Of a stretch of DNA of 64,000 bases, positions 53,993 through 63,485 are shown one piece after another. The notes beneath the pieces are model-generated. The model had not been told where the DNA came from. It saw only the letters and a list, made by a program, of their open reading frames with translations, and did not search any database. Each line of letters opens with the position of its first letter. Within the stretch, counting starts at the first letter, position 1. The stretch is from Mycolicibacterium flavescens (lineage in GTDB: Bacteria > Actinomycetota > Actinomycetes > Mycobacteriales > Mycobacteriaceae). Location of the stretch: the NCBI GenBank assembly GCA_900637135.1, contig LR134353.1, positions 3,348,001 through 3,412,000 of the forward strand, read 5' to 3'. The position numbers were made by a program, and so were the translations under genes.

Positions 53993-54469
53993 GTGACCGC
54001 GAAGTCTCTTCGTCGCGCGCATGTCAGGGGCTCGGTGCGTGTCGCGCTCGCGCTGGTGCTACTGGCCGGTGTCCTCGCGCTGGCCTTGACCAGCTGCCCG
54101 AGCAATCGCGACGGTATGCCCGGGAAACTTGCGTCGGCAAAGGAGGAGACGGAGTCGGCGGCGCGCACGGGCGCGCAAGCGCTCGATCTCTGGATCCAGC
54201 GCCGGTCGACGAGGAATCTGGCCGCGGTGCAACTCAGCGATGCGCGCGATCAGATCGCCCAGTCCTATTCGGGTATCGCGGTGCTGAGAGCCGAAGATCC
54301 GCAGGATCTGCGTCGGCAGTCGCTACTGACCGAGACGATGACAACCCTCATCGGTCAGCTCAACGCCGCCAACGCCGCCGTGCGCGCGGTGGACGGCCAA
54401 CCCGACGCGCGGCAACTGCGTCGGTCCATGCTCGATGTCGTCGACCACCTCACGGCCACCTACCGATGA
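53993..54469 (+). CDS. small lipoprotein, function unknown
   Basis: 158 residues from GTG 53993; the open frame extends into the ANTAR gene, but that part is in another reading context. Basic start, a hydrophobic stretch VALALVLLAGVLALALTSC with lipobox L-T-S-C (Cys35), then a helical, charged mature part with two long helices (LDLWIQRRSTRNLAAVQLSDARDQIAQS; TMTTLIGQLNAANAAVRAV). No known family. It overlaps the NRAMP gene start by ATGA, so it may be an outer accessory of that transporter. Confidence 0.6.
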   Translation: MTAKSLRRAHVRGSVRVALALVLLAGVLALALTSCPSNRDGMPGKLASAKEETESAARTGAQALDLWIQRRSTRNLAAVQLSDARDQIAQSYSGIAVLRAEDPQDLRRQSLLTETMTTLIGQLNAANAAVRAVDGQPDARQLRRSMLDVVDHLTATYR

Positions 54470-55695
54470 AACGCATCTTCGCGGTAGCCCTCGGCATCCT
54501 CACCGCCATCGGCGGCTTCCTCGACATCGGCGACCTGGTGACCAATGCCGTGGTCGGTTCGCGGTTCGGTCTCGCGCTCGCGTGGGTGGTCCCTGTCGGG
54601 GTGCTCGGCATCTGCCTCTTCGCGCAGATGTCCGGCCGGGTGGCCGCGGTCAGCGGGCGGGCCACATTCGAGATCATCCGTGAACGGCTCGGGCCACGCA
54701 CTGCCGCAGCCAATCTCAGCGCCTCGTTTTTCATCAACCTGATGACCGTCACCGCCGAGATCGGCGGTGTCGCGCTGGCTTTGCAGCTGGCCACCGACGT
54801 CGGCCCCAATCTCTGGTTCCCGGTAGCGGCGTTCGCGGTCTGGGTCGTCATCTGGCGGGTGAAGTTCTCCCATATGGAGAACTTCGCCGGCATGCTCGGA
54901 TTGGCGCTGATCGTCTTCGCCGTCGCGGTGTTCCTGCTGTCACCCGACTGGGGCGACCTGGCCTCCCAGGCCACTGCCCCGACCATCCCGGAGAGCGAAT
55001 CGGCGGCCACCTACTGGTACTTCGCGGTCGCGCTGTTCGGAGCGGCGATGACGCCCTACGAAGTGTTCTTCTTCTCCTCCGGCGCAGTGGAAGAAGGTTG
55101 GACCGTCAAGGATCTCAGTACCTCACGGCTCAACGTGCTGGTCGGTTTCCCGCTGGGCGGCGTGCTCTCGGTCGCGATCGCCGCCTGCGCGACGATCGTG
55201 CTGCTGCCCGCGCAGATCGAGGTCACCTCGCTGTCGGAGGTGGTCATGCCGATCGTGACCGCAGGCGGCCAACTCGCCCTGGCGTTCGCCATCGTCGGTA
55301 TCGTCGCCGCCACCTTCGGCGCCGCGTTGGAGACCACGTTGTCCTCCGGCTACACCCTGGCCCAGTTCTTCGGCTGGACGTGGGGCAAATTCCGTCGTCC
55401 GGCCGAGGCGTCGCGTTTTCACGTCGTGATGCTCGTGGCGTTGATCGTCTGTACCGCAGTACTTTTCAGCGGAGTGGATCCGATCCAGGTGACCGAGTTC
55501 TCGGTGGTGTTCTCCGCTATCGCGTTGCCGCTGACGTATCTGCCGATCCTGATCGTGGCCAATGACCCGGGGTACATGGGTGAGCACGTGAACGGCCGGG
55601 TCACCAACGCCTTGGCATCGGTGTATCTGGTCATCATCCTCGCCGCCTCACTGGCCGCGATCCCGCTGATGATCCTCACAGGAGCGGGCCAATGA
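54466..55695 (+). CDS. non-canonical NRAMP-family metal transporter
   Basis: 409 residues from ATG 54466, eleven or so hydrophobic segments. TM1 has D20-I-G-D23 instead of the canonical DPGN, keeping the Asp but with Asp for Asn. TM6 has GAAMTPYEVFFFSS where canonical proteins have the metal-binding Met of MPH; aligned, that Met is Thr and the His is Tyr. Loss of that Met is known to remove selection against Mg2+ and Ca2+, so this protein may move Mg2+ or another hard ion rather than Mn2+/Fe2+. Two PRC-barrel genes follow in overlap. Confidence 0.82.
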   Translation: MKRIFAVALGILTAIGGFLDIGDLVTNAVVGSRFGLALAWVVPVGVLGICLFAQMSGRVAAVSGRATFEIIRERLGPRTAAANLSASFFINLMTVTAEIGGVALALQLATDVGPNLWFPVAAFAVWVVIWRVKFSHMENFAGMLGLALIVFAVAVFLLSPDWGDLASQATAPTIPESESAATYWYFAVALFGAAMTPYEVFFFSSGAVEEGWTVKDLSTSRLNVLVGFPLGGVLSVAIAACATIVLLPAQIEVTSLSEVVMPIVTAGGQLALAFAIVGIVAATFGAALETTLSSGYTLAQFFGWTWGKFRRPAEASRFHVVMLVALIVCTAVLFSGVDPIQVTEFSVVFSAIALPLTYLPILIVANDPGYMGEHVNGRVTNALASVYLVIILAASLAAIPLMILTGAGQ

Positions 55696-56093
55696 GCTCA
55701 TATGACTTTCCTGAAGCACCGCACCGCGGACGGCTGCTCGACGCGCGACTGCAGTTGCTGGACCGACAACTGGTCGACGGCGACGGTGCCCCAGTCGGAA
55801 TCGTCGCCGATCTGGAAATCGACGGCATCACCGCCGGCGCCGATATCGACAAGAGCGCTTCACCGCCGACTGTAAGCGCGATCCTGACCGGCGACGTGCT
55901 GATCACCCGAATCTTCGGCGGCCGCCCTCCGGTTTCGCGGATGCAGTCGATCGCCTGGCGGGCCGTCGCCGAAGTCCATGCCGTCATCCAGGTCGACATC
56001 GACGACACCGACTTGGACCCGCCCTGGATCGAGAGGTGGTTACGCGAACGGCTGATCGTCCACATCCCTGGAGGACGCCATGCAGCTGAGTGA
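55692..56093 (+). CDS. PRC-barrel-like protein 1
   Basis: 133 residues from ATG 55692, overlapping the NRAMP stop by ATGA. LLDRQLVDGDGAPVGIVADLEID (about 22–44) is the strand-turn-strand of a PRC barrel. The C-terminus is helical and charged (MQSIAWRAVAEVHAVIQVDIDD). PRC-barrel domains often accompany magnesium and other metal transporters in actinobacteria, where they are thought to sense or regulate. Coupling to the NRAMP gene fits that idea; direct evidence is lacking. Confidence 0.65.
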   Translation: MSSYDFPEAPHRGRLLDARLQLLDRQLVDGDGAPVGIVADLEIDGITAGADIDKSASPPTVSAILTGDVLITRIFGGRPPVSRMQSIAWRAVAEVHAVIQVDIDDTDLDPPWIERWLRERLIVHIPGGRHAAE

Positions 56094-56412
56094 GATCCTC
56101 GGGCTGCCGGTGTGCGACGCAGACGCGCAGTCGGTGGGCACCGTGGTCGATGTCCGACTGCATTTTCGCGACGGCGGCGACCCGGCGTCCAGCACACCAC
56201 AACTGTTCGGCCTGGTGGTCAGCCCGCACACCCGTTCGTCGTATCTCGGCTACGAGCGCTCCGGAGTCAACAAGCCCCGCGCGTTGGCCGCGTTGCTGCG
56301 GTGGCGGCACCGCGGCACCCGCCTGGTGCTGTGGCACGATGTCGCGCGCATCGACGCCGACGCGGTGACGCTGCGCCCCGGCTTCCAGAGCTATTCGCCC
56401 GTACTGCACTAG
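56080..56412 (+). CDS. PRC-barrel protein 2
   Basis: 110 residues from ATG 56080, with GGAGG ahead inside the previous gene; 14 bases overlap. MQLSEILGLPVCDADAQSVGTVVDVRLHF is a clear PRC-barrel start and FGLVVSPHTRSSYLGYER its continuation. It is the last gene of the island and converges on cdsA twelve bases away. Function as for the first PRC-barrel protein. Confidence 0.72.
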   Translation: MQLSEILGLPVCDADAQSVGTVVDVRLHFRDGGDPASSTPQLFGLVVSPHTRSSYLGYERSGVNKPRALAALLRWRHRGTRLVLWHDVARIDADAVTLRPGFQSYSPVLH

Positions 56413-56424
56413 TCGCAGCGGCAG

Positions 56425-57303
56425 TCACGCCAACAGCGTCAGGACGATCCAACCCGCCACGGCCGACGGCAGCATCGCGTCGATGCGGTCCATGATGCCG
56501 CCGTGGCCGGGCAGCAACGTGCCCATATCCTTGATTCCGAGGTCGCGTTTGACCTGCGACTCGACCAGGTCGCCGAGCACGCCGGTGATCACCAGCATGA
56601 GCCCGAGGGGCAGACCCACCCAGGCGGGCTTGTCCATTAGGAACGTCACCGAGAGCACGGCGGCGGCGGTGCCGAACACCAGCGACCCGCCAAGGCCCTC
56701 CCACGACTTCTTCGGGCTGATCGCAGGCGCCATCAGATGCTTGCCGAACAGCACCCCGGCCACATAGCCGCCGATGTCGGCGAACACGACGGTCGCGATC
56801 ACCGTGAACACCCTGCCGCCGCCGTGGTCCTGGAAGATCAGCAGCGCGCTGAAGCTGGCGAACAACGGCACCCACGTCGACAGCAGCACCGCGGCGGCGA
56901 TGTCGCGCAGGTAGTTGACCGGTTGGTGGCGCAGGCCGTGCCCGACCAGCCGCCACACCATGCAGACGACGACCGTCCCGCCGTACGCCCCGAGCACCCC
57001 GGCCGGCCCGAACGGCCAGCTCAACCAGATCATCGCCTGGCCGCCGAGCAGCAACGGAACCGCCGGAAGGTCGTATCCGGCCTCGCGCAGCCGGCGAATC
57101 ATCTCGTGGGTGGCAATCGGGATGAAGACCGCCAGCACGGGCAGCCATCCGATCGGCCAGAAGAGCAGGATGCCGATCGCCATGGCGCCGAGCAGGACGC
57201 CGACTCCGATGGCGGCGGGCAGGTCGCGGCCCGCCCGCGACTTCTTCTTGGGCGGTTCGTCGACCGGCGTCTCTGCCACGGGACCCTTCTGCTGTTCGGT
57301 CAT
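56425..57303 (-). CDS. cdsA: phosphatidate cytidylyltransferase
   Basis: 292 residues. It makes CDP-diacylglycerol from phosphatidic acid and CTP, the branch point for phosphatidylinositol (hence PIMs), phosphatidylglycerol and cardiolipin. Several membrane segments after a charged N-terminus of about 30 residues, and the family signature KDMGTLLPGHGGIMDRIDA near residue 255–273, with SPKKSWEGLGGSLVFG before it. It overlaps the frr stop by one base (TAATG), the usual mycobacterial arrangement frr–cdsA. Confidence 0.96.
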   Translation of the reverse strand: MTEQQKGPVAETPVDEPPKKKSRAGRDLPAAIGVGVLLGAMAIGILLFWPIGWLPVLAVFIPIATHEMIRRLREAGYDLPAVPLLLGGQAMIWLSWPFGPAGVLGAYGGTVVVCMVWRLVGHGLRHQPVNYLRDIAAAVLLSTWVPLFASFSALLIFQDHGGGRVFTVIATVVFADIGGYVAGVLFGKHLMAPAISPKKSWEGLGGSLVFGTAAAVLSVTFLMDKPAWVGLPLGLMLVITGVLGDLVESQVKRDLGIKDMGTLLPGHGGIMDRIDAMLPSAVAGWIVLTLLA

Positions 57304-57860
57304 TAGACCTCCAGCAGCTCGCCTTCTTTGTGCTTGACCAGCTCGTCGATCTGGTGGGTGTAGGTGGCGGTGGACTTGTCGAGGTCCTTCTCCGCGCGCG
57401 ACACCTCGTCCTCGCCTGCCTCACCGTCTTTTTTGATGCGGTGCAGTTCCTCCATCGCCTTGCGGCGGATGTTGCGCACCGCGACCTTGGCGTCCTCGCC
57501 CTTCGCCTTGGCCTGCTTGACCAGGTCGCGGCGTCGCTCCTCGGTCAGCTGCGGGATCGCCACGCGGATGACGTTGCCGTCGTTGGTCGGGTTCACGCCG
57601 AGGTCGGAGTTGCGGATCGCATCCTCGATGTTGCGCAACTGGCCCGCCTCATAGGGCTTGATCACCACCATCCGCGCCTCGGGCACGTTGATGCTCGACA
57701 GCTGGGTGATCGGTGTCGGCGATCCGTAGTAGTCGACGTTGACACGCGAGAACATGCCGGGATTGGCGCGGCCGGTGCGGATCGACGACAGGTCATCGCG
57801 CGCGACCGACACCGCCTTCTCCATCTTCTCCTCGGCATCGAAGAGGGTTTCGTCGATCAC
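57303..57860 (-). CDS. frr: ribosome recycling factor
   Basis: 185 residues from GTG 57860, chosen because it gives the standard length and start ([13 protein letters not shown]) and has AGGAGAAGG just ahead; a GTG at 57893 would add eleven residues. Typical coiled three-helix domain with [24 protein letters not shown] and [25 protein letters not shown]. It splits post-termination ribosomes with EF-G. Between pyrH and cdsA, all in the same direction. Confidence 0.97.
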   Translation of the reverse strand: MIDETLFDAEEKMEKAVSVARDDLSSIRTGRANPGMFSRVNVDYYGSPTPITQLSSINVPEARMVVIKPYEAGQLRNIEDAIRNSDLGVNPTNDGNVIRVAIPQLTEERRRDLVKQAKAKGEDAKVAVRNIRRKAMEELHRIKKDGEAGEDEVSRAEKDLDKSTATYTHQIDELVKHKEGELLEV

Positions 57861-57931
57861 GGTCCTTCTCCTTCGTCTGTGCGCGTCGGTCACCGGTCTG
57901 AGTGCGCACCTTCGCTGCGGGCGCGGGCGGA

Positions 57932-58744
57932 TCAGGTGGTGACCAGTGTTCCGATCTTCTCACCCGCGACCGCCCGGGCGATATTGCCGTCGGTGAGCAG
58001 GTTGAACACCAGGATCGGCATGCCGTTGTCCATACACAGGCTGAACGCGGTGGCGTCGGCCACCTTCAGGCCGCGGTCGATGACTTCGCGGTGGCTGATC
58101 GCGGTGAGCAGTTCGGCGTCGGGGTGCTGGCGCGGGTCGGCGGTGAAGACGCCGTCGACGGCCTTGGCCATCAGCACCACCTCGGCGCCGATCTCGAGCG
58201 CGCGCTGGGCGGCGGTGGTGTCGGTGGAGAAATACGGCAGGCCCATGCCCGCTCCGAAGATGACGACGCGGCCCTTCTCGAGGTGCCGCACGGCGCGCAG
58301 CGGGATGTACGGTTCGGCGACCTGACCCATCGTGATGGCGGTCTGCACCCGGGTCGCGATGCCTTCCTTCTCCAGGAAGTCCTGCAGCGCCAGGCTGTTC
58401 ATGACGGTGCCGAGCATCCCCATGTAGTCGCTGCGGGTGCGCTCCATGCCGCGCTGCTGCAGTTGTGCGCCGCGGAAGAAATTGCCGCCGCCGATGACCA
58501 CGGCCACCTGCACGCCGCTGCGGACCACTTCGGCGATCTGGCGCGCCACCAGGTGGACGACGTCGGGATCGAGGCCCACTTCCCCACCGCCGAACATCTC
58601 GCCGCCCAGCTTGAGCAGTACGCGGGTGTACATGGGACGGATGGAACCTGCGGCGGCTCCGTCGGGTTTGCTCGCATCCGGAGCCGCTCCGGTGGCGACT
58701 TCGGAGTTCGGAGCTGCCTGACCGGCGACGTTGGGATCCGCCAT
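57932..58744 (-). CDS. pyrH: UMP kinase
   Basis: 270 residues. Phosphorylates UMP to UDP with ATP. Amino-acid-kinase fold: [13 protein letters not shown] near residue 41, [11 protein letters not shown] near 83, and [38 protein letters not shown] near 165–205. An N-terminal extension of about 37 low-complexity residues, also seen in other mycobacteria, precedes it. frr lies 71 bases downstream. Confidence 0.97.
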   Translation of the reverse strand: MADPNVAGQAAPNSEVATGAAPDASKPDGAAAGSIRPMYTRVLLKLGGEMFGGGEVGLDPDVVHLVARQIAEVVRSGVQVAVVIGGGNFFRGAQLQQRGMERTRSDYMGMLGTVMNSLALQDFLEKEGIATRVQTAITMGQVAEPYIPLRAVRHLEKGRVVIFGAGMGLPYFSTDTTAAQRALEIGAEVVLMAKAVDGVFTADPRQHPDAELLTAISHREVIDRGLKVADATAFSLCMDNGMPILVFNLLTDGNIARAVAGEKIGTLVTT

Positions 58745-58831
58745 CCGACTCCTTACGGGTCCTCGCTGAGATCCCCTTCATCCTGCCTCATGGCGGGCCC
58801 GAGGGCGGCCAGTGGGTCGCGACTCGCCGGG

Positions 58832-59554
<723 letters not shown>

Positions 59555-59556
<2 letters not shown>

Positions 59557-59980
59557 GAATGGACCGCTCGAGGATCAGCCGCTGGGTTTGCTCCTGTCCC
59601 GGGTTGCCAAGGCGCTGCGCAGCGAGGTCACCACGACGGTGCTCGAACCGCTGGGCGTCGCGTTCCCCCAGTACCTGTGCATGCGGATCCTTTCCCAGCA
59701 CGAGGGACGGTCCAATGCGGAACTGGCCCGCGACTTCAACGTCTCGCCGCAAGCGATGAACATGGTGCTGCGCGGCCTCGAGGACCGCGGGTTCGTCTCC
59801 CGCCCCGCGAGCGTGTCGTCGGGACGGTCGCTGCCCGCCCAGCTCACGCGCGAGGGCCGGGAGTTGTTGAAACGCACCGATTCCGGTGTGCGCGCGGCCG
59901 AGCGCAAGTTGATGGCGAATCTGAGTCAACGCCAGCAGCGGGACTTCAAGCAGATTCTGGCGGCGCTCGGTACCGACTGA
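59555..59980 (+). CDS. MarR-family repressor (Rv2887 orthologue by position and sequence)
   Basis: 141 residues from ATG 59555; an ATG at 59546 lies inside the operator and would add three residues. Winged-helix features PQYLCMRILSQHEGRSNAELARDFNVSPQAMNMVLRGLEDRGFVSRPASVSSGRSLPAQLTREG, with the recognition helix SPQAMNMVLRGLEDRG and the wing SVSSGRSLP. The stretch SSGRSLPA and the C-terminal QQRDFKQILAALG resemble what I recall of Rv2887, which lies beside amiC in M. tuberculosis as this gene does, apart from a glycerate kinase. It likely represses itself and the methyltransferase. Confidence 0.87.
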
Positions 59981-59999
59981 GTTCTGCGAGACTACGTCC

Positions 60000-61121
60000 A
60001 TGAAGATCGTCCTGGCGCCGGACTCCTTCAAGGAATCGATGACCGCGTCCGAAGCGGTCGCCGCGATGAGGGCCGGCGTCGCGGCGGTGCTGCCGGACGC
60101 CGACGTCGTCGGTGTGCCGATGGCCGACGGCGGTGAAGGCACGGTCGATGCGGTCGTCGACGCGCTGCACGGGGAGCACGTCGAGGTGCAGGTGTCCGAC
60201 GCGCTGGGCCGCACCGTCACCGCACGGTACGGCTACGTGCCGCTGCGCCAGTTGGCGGTCATCGAGATGGCTGCAGCGGCGGGTCTGGAACTCGTCACAC
60301 CTCACGAACGAGACATCCTGCGCGCCAGCACGTTCGGCGTGGGTGAGCTGATCACGTCGGCCCTCGACCGCGGCGCCGAGGATGTCCTGATCGGCCTGGG
60401 CGGCTCGGCCACCAACGACGGAGGAACAGGCATGCTCACCGCACTGGGCGCGGCGTTCCTCGACGCCGACGGCCTGCCGCTGCGTCCCGGCGGGGCCGAC
60501 CTCGAACGCCTCGAACGCATCGACGTTATGGGGATGGATCCACGCCTGCGCGACGCCCGGATCCGGGTGGCCTCCGACGTCACCGCGCCGCTGCTGGGTC
60601 CGGGCGGCGCCACTGCGGTGTTCGGTCCGCAGAAGGGCGCCGGTGCAGACGACATGCCGCGACTCGAGGCGGGGCTGTCCCGACTGGCCGCGGTCGCCTC
60701 GGCGACGTTCGGCGCCACCCAACCCCAGCGGCCGGGCGCGGGCGCGGCCGGCGGTATGGGTTTCGCGCTAGTCGAATTCCTCGGTGCGACAAGCAGACCC
60801 GGCGTTGACGAGGTGGCCGAAACGGTCGGTCTCGAGCGGGCGCTGCGGGGCGCGGACTGGGTGTTCACCGGCGAGGGCAGCGTTGATGCGCAGACGGTCA
60901 TGGGTAAGACGCCGTTCGGCGTGGCCCAAGCGGCCGTACGCGCCGGGGCGCGGGTGGTCATCTTCGCAGGCCGGGTCGCCCCCGACGCCGCCGTGCTGCT
61001 GGATCACGGCGTCGAACGACTCGTCGCGATCACCGCCGAGGGCACACCGATCGAGCGGGCGCTCCGCGAGGGCGCCCAGTCGCTCACCCGCGCCACCGCC
61101 GAGGTGTGCCGCTCCCTCTAG
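60000..61121 (+). CDS. glycerate kinase (GlxK family)
   Basis: 373 residues. MKIVLAPDSFKESMTASEAVAAM, MADGGEGTVDAVVDAL, GLGGSATNDGGTGMLTALG and FTGEGSVDAQTVMGKTP are the conserved blocks of the GlxK/GarK type, which phosphorylates glycerate at C2 (2-phosphoglycerate). It follows MarR by 19 bases on the same strand and may be co-transcribed with it; a role in the methyltransferase response is not evident. It overlaps the convergent amidase end by four bases. Confidence 0.93.
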   Translation: MKIVLAPDSFKESMTASEAVAAMRAGVAAVLPDADVVGVPMADGGEGTVDAVVDALHGEHVEVQVSDALGRTVTARYGYVPLRQLAVIEMAAAAGLELVTPHERDILRASTFGVGELITSALDRGAEDVLIGLGGSATNDGGTGMLTALGAAFLDADGLPLRPGGADLERLERIDVMGMDPRLRDARIRVASDVTAPLLGPGGATAVFGPQKGAGADDMPRLEAGLSRLAAVASATFGATQPQRPGAGAAGGMGFALVEFLGATSRPGVDEVAETVGLERALRGADWVFTGEGSVDAQTVMGKTPFGVAQAAVRAGARVVIFAGRVAPDAAVLLDHGVERLVAITAEGTPIERALREGAQSLTRATAEVCRSL

Positions 61122-62527
61122 CCCGCGTCGTGAATCCGCTTGAACGGGCGCGCTTGCTCGAGTTCGTACGCCAACTGGAGCAACCGGCCCTCGTGGCCCA
61201 CCGGCGCGGCGAACATCATGCCGACCGGCAGGCCCGATGCGGACTCGGCGAGGGGCAGCGAGATCGCCGGCTCCCCTGTGGCGTTCTGCAGAGGCGTGAA
61301 CGCCACCCACTCGACGAGCCGGTCGATGATCGTCTGGTAGTCCAGCATCGGGTCGAGATGACCGATGCGCGGCGTGACGTCGGCAAGCGTCGGGGTGAGC
61401 ACGACGTCATGGTTCCGCGTGACACGCTCGGTGACCCGGCGCATCCGCGACAGTCGCGCGAGCGCCCCCGGCATCCGGTGTAGGTTGCGCGACGCGTGGC
61501 GGTCGAGTCCGAGGGTCAGGTTGTCGAGGCGCCCACGGTCGAAACTGCGCCCGAACGTCGATCGCCCGCCGCGGACGAGCGCGAACGCCAGAAACGACCA
61601 GTAGAGCAGGAAGTCGGTCATGAAGTGCGACGGCACGGGATTGTCGATCACGGTGACCCGGTGTCCGAGTTCCTCGAGCAGCGCGGCGTTCTTCAGCGTG
61701 AGTTCGCGCACCTCCGGGCTCGCCTCGCGCGCTATCGACTGCGTGCACACCGCGATTCGCAGGCGCTGCGCCCCGGGCCCGGTGATGTCGCCGACTGCGG
61801 GCAACGCCGGGTTGCGATACACCCGCTCGATCTCGCGGTAGAACGCCGCAGAGTCGCGCACCGAGCGCGTGACAACACCGTTGGCGACGATGCGAAGCGG
61901 CATCTGCCGCAGCTTCTTGTCCAGGGGCAGCCGACCCCGCGATGGCTTGAGACCCACTAAGCCGTTGCAGGCGGCCGGAATTCGGATCGACCCGCCGCCG
62001 TCGTTGGCGTGGGCGATCGGCACCACCCCGGCGGCCACGAACGCCGCGGAGCCCGACGACGACGCGCCCGCGGTGTGCTCGGGATTCCACGGATTGCGCA
62101 CCGGGCCCAGCCGCGGATGCTCGGCCGACGCGCTGAATCCGAATTCGGACATCTGCGTCTTGCCGAGGGGAGCCAGTCCCGTGGCCAGAAACGAACGCGC
62201 GAAGTCGCCGTGCGTGCGCTCCGGGTGCGGATCCCAGGCGTCGGTGCCGTTCATCGTCGGCATCGTGGCGACCGCGACGTTGTCCTTGAGAAACGACGGG
62301 ACGCCGTTGAAGTAGCCGCCGTAAGGGCGTGCGGCAGCACCGGCGCGGGCCCGCTCGAACGCCCCGTACGCCAGTCCGTTGAGCGCCGGATTGACGGCCT
62401 CGGTGCGGGCGATCGCGGCGTCGACGAGTTCGGCTCGCGACACCGCACCCGCCTGCAGCGCCTCCACCAGACCGACCGCATCGAGATCGCCGAGGGCGTC
62501 GTCGCCGAAGGCGCTTATCCGAGTCAT
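61118..62527 (-). CDS. amiC: amidase-signature protein (AmiC-like)
   Basis: 469 residues. The Ser-cisSer-Lys triad can be seen: Lys in SFLKDNVAVA (about residue 81), the serine-rich core NPWNPEHTAGASSSGSAAFVAAGVVPIAHANDGGGSIRIPAACNGLVGLKPSRGRLP (about 145–200). It hydrolyses amides; natural substrates are unknown. In M. tuberculosis AmiC (Rv2888c) lies before tsf, as here, and amidases of this group activate some prodrug amides. Confidence 0.9.
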   Translation of the reverse strand: MTRISAFGDDALGDLDAVGLVEALQAGAVSRAELVDAAIARTEAVNPALNGLAYGAFERARAGAAARPYGGYFNGVPSFLKDNVAVATMPTMNGTDAWDPHPERTHGDFARSFLATGLAPLGKTQMSEFGFSASAEHPRLGPVRNPWNPEHTAGASSSGSAAFVAAGVVPIAHANDGGGSIRIPAACNGLVGLKPSRGRLPLDKKLRQMPLRIVANGVVTRSVRDSAAFYREIERVYRNPALPAVGDITGPGAQRLRIAVCTQSIAREASPEVRELTLKNAALLEELGHRVTVIDNPVPSHFMTDFLLYWSFLAFALVRGGRSTFGRSFDRGRLDNLTLGLDRHASRNLHRMPGALARLSRMRRVTERVTRNHDVVLTPTLADVTPRIGHLDPMLDYQTIIDRLVEWVAFTPLQNATGEPAISLPLAESASGLPVGMMFAAPVGHEGRLLQLAYELEQARPFKRIHDAG

Positions 62528-62569
62528 GCCGACGACGGTACCAAGTCGTACCGCCGCGGCCCCAGAAAT

Positions 62570-62632
62570 GCGCGAGCGCTCACCCTTGTACGGTTCCCGG
62601 CGTCCGGGCCGTACGACGATGAGCGCTCGCGC
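62570..62632 (-). terminator. large double-stem hairpin after tsf
   Basis: Outer arms GCGCGAGCGCTCA (62570–62582) and TGAGCGCTCGCGC (62620–62632), perfect 13 bp; an inner stem GTACGG (62588–62593)/CCGTAC (62609–62614). It closes the rpsB–tsf transcript; no U-tract. Confidence 0.8.
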
Positions 62633-62657
62633 CAGAGAGCGGTTCGCTAAAGAGTGG

Positions 62658-63473
62658 TCAGGCCTGGCCGACTTCGAAGCGAACGAAGCGGGTCACGGTC
62701 ACACCGGCCTCGTCGAGCAGGGCCTTCACGGTCTTCTTGCTGTCGGACACCGACGGCTGGTCGAGCAGCACGACGTCCTTGTAGAAGCCGGTCACGCGGC
62801 CCTCGACGATCTTGGGCAGGGCCTGCTCGGGCTTGCCCTCGTTGCGGGCGGTCTCCTCGGCGATGCGCCGCTCGTTGGCGGCGACGTCCTCGGGCACGTC
62901 CTCCCGGGTGAGGTACTTGGCCTTGAGCGCGGCGATCTGCAGGGCGACCGCGTGGGCGGCCTGCTTGTTATCGCCTTGGTACTCGACCAGCACACCCACG
63001 GCCGGCGGCAGGTCCGCGGCACGCTTGTGCAGGTAGGTCTCCACGGTGCCGTCGAAGTAGGCGACGCGACGCAGCTCGAGCTTCTCGCCGATCTTGGCCG
63101 ACAGGTCCGCGATGACCTGCTCGACGGTGGTGTCACCCACCTTCGCAGCCTTGAGTGCGTCGATGTCGGTCGCCTTGGCGGCCGCCGCGGCGGCGACGAT
63201 TTGCTCGGCGACGGACTGGAACTCCGAGTTCTTGGCGACGAAGTCGGTTTCGGAGTTCAGCTCGATCAGTGCGCCGTCCTTGGCGGCCACCAGGCCTTCG
63301 GCGGTGGCGCGCTCCGCGCGCTTGCCGACGTCCTTGGCGCCCTTGATGCGCAGCAGCTCGACGGCCTTGTCGAAGTCGCCGCCGGCCTCGACGAGCGCGT
63401 TCTTGCTGTCGAGCATGCCGGCGCCGGTCAGCTCCCGCAGTCGCTTGACGTCGGCAGCGGTGTAGTTAGCCAT
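62658..63473 (-). CDS. tsf: elongation factor Ts
   Basis: 271 residues. It exchanges GDP on EF-Tu. N-terminal UBA-like helix bundle ([34 protein letters not shown]), then [16 protein letters not shown] (the EF-Tu contact TDFV near residue 76), then the dimerisation-like core and a C-terminal [14 protein letters not shown] at 63473 is twelve bases from the rpsB stop, the conserved rpsB–tsf operon. A large hairpin follows. Confidence 0.98.
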   Translation of the reverse strand: MANYTAADVKRLRELTGAGMLDSKNALVEAGGDFDKAVELLRIKGAKDVGKRAERATAEGLVAAKDGALIELNSETDFVAKNSEFQSVAEQIVAAAAAAKATDIDALKAAKVGDTTVEQVIADLSAKIGEKLELRRVAYFDGTVETYLHKRAADLPPAVGVLVEYQGDNKQAAHAVALQIAALKAKYLTREDVPEDVAANERRIAEETARNEGKPEQALPKIVEGRVTGFYKDVVLLDQPSVSDSKKTVKALLDEAGVTVTRFVRFEVGQA

Positions 63474-63485
63474 ATCAGCCTTCTC

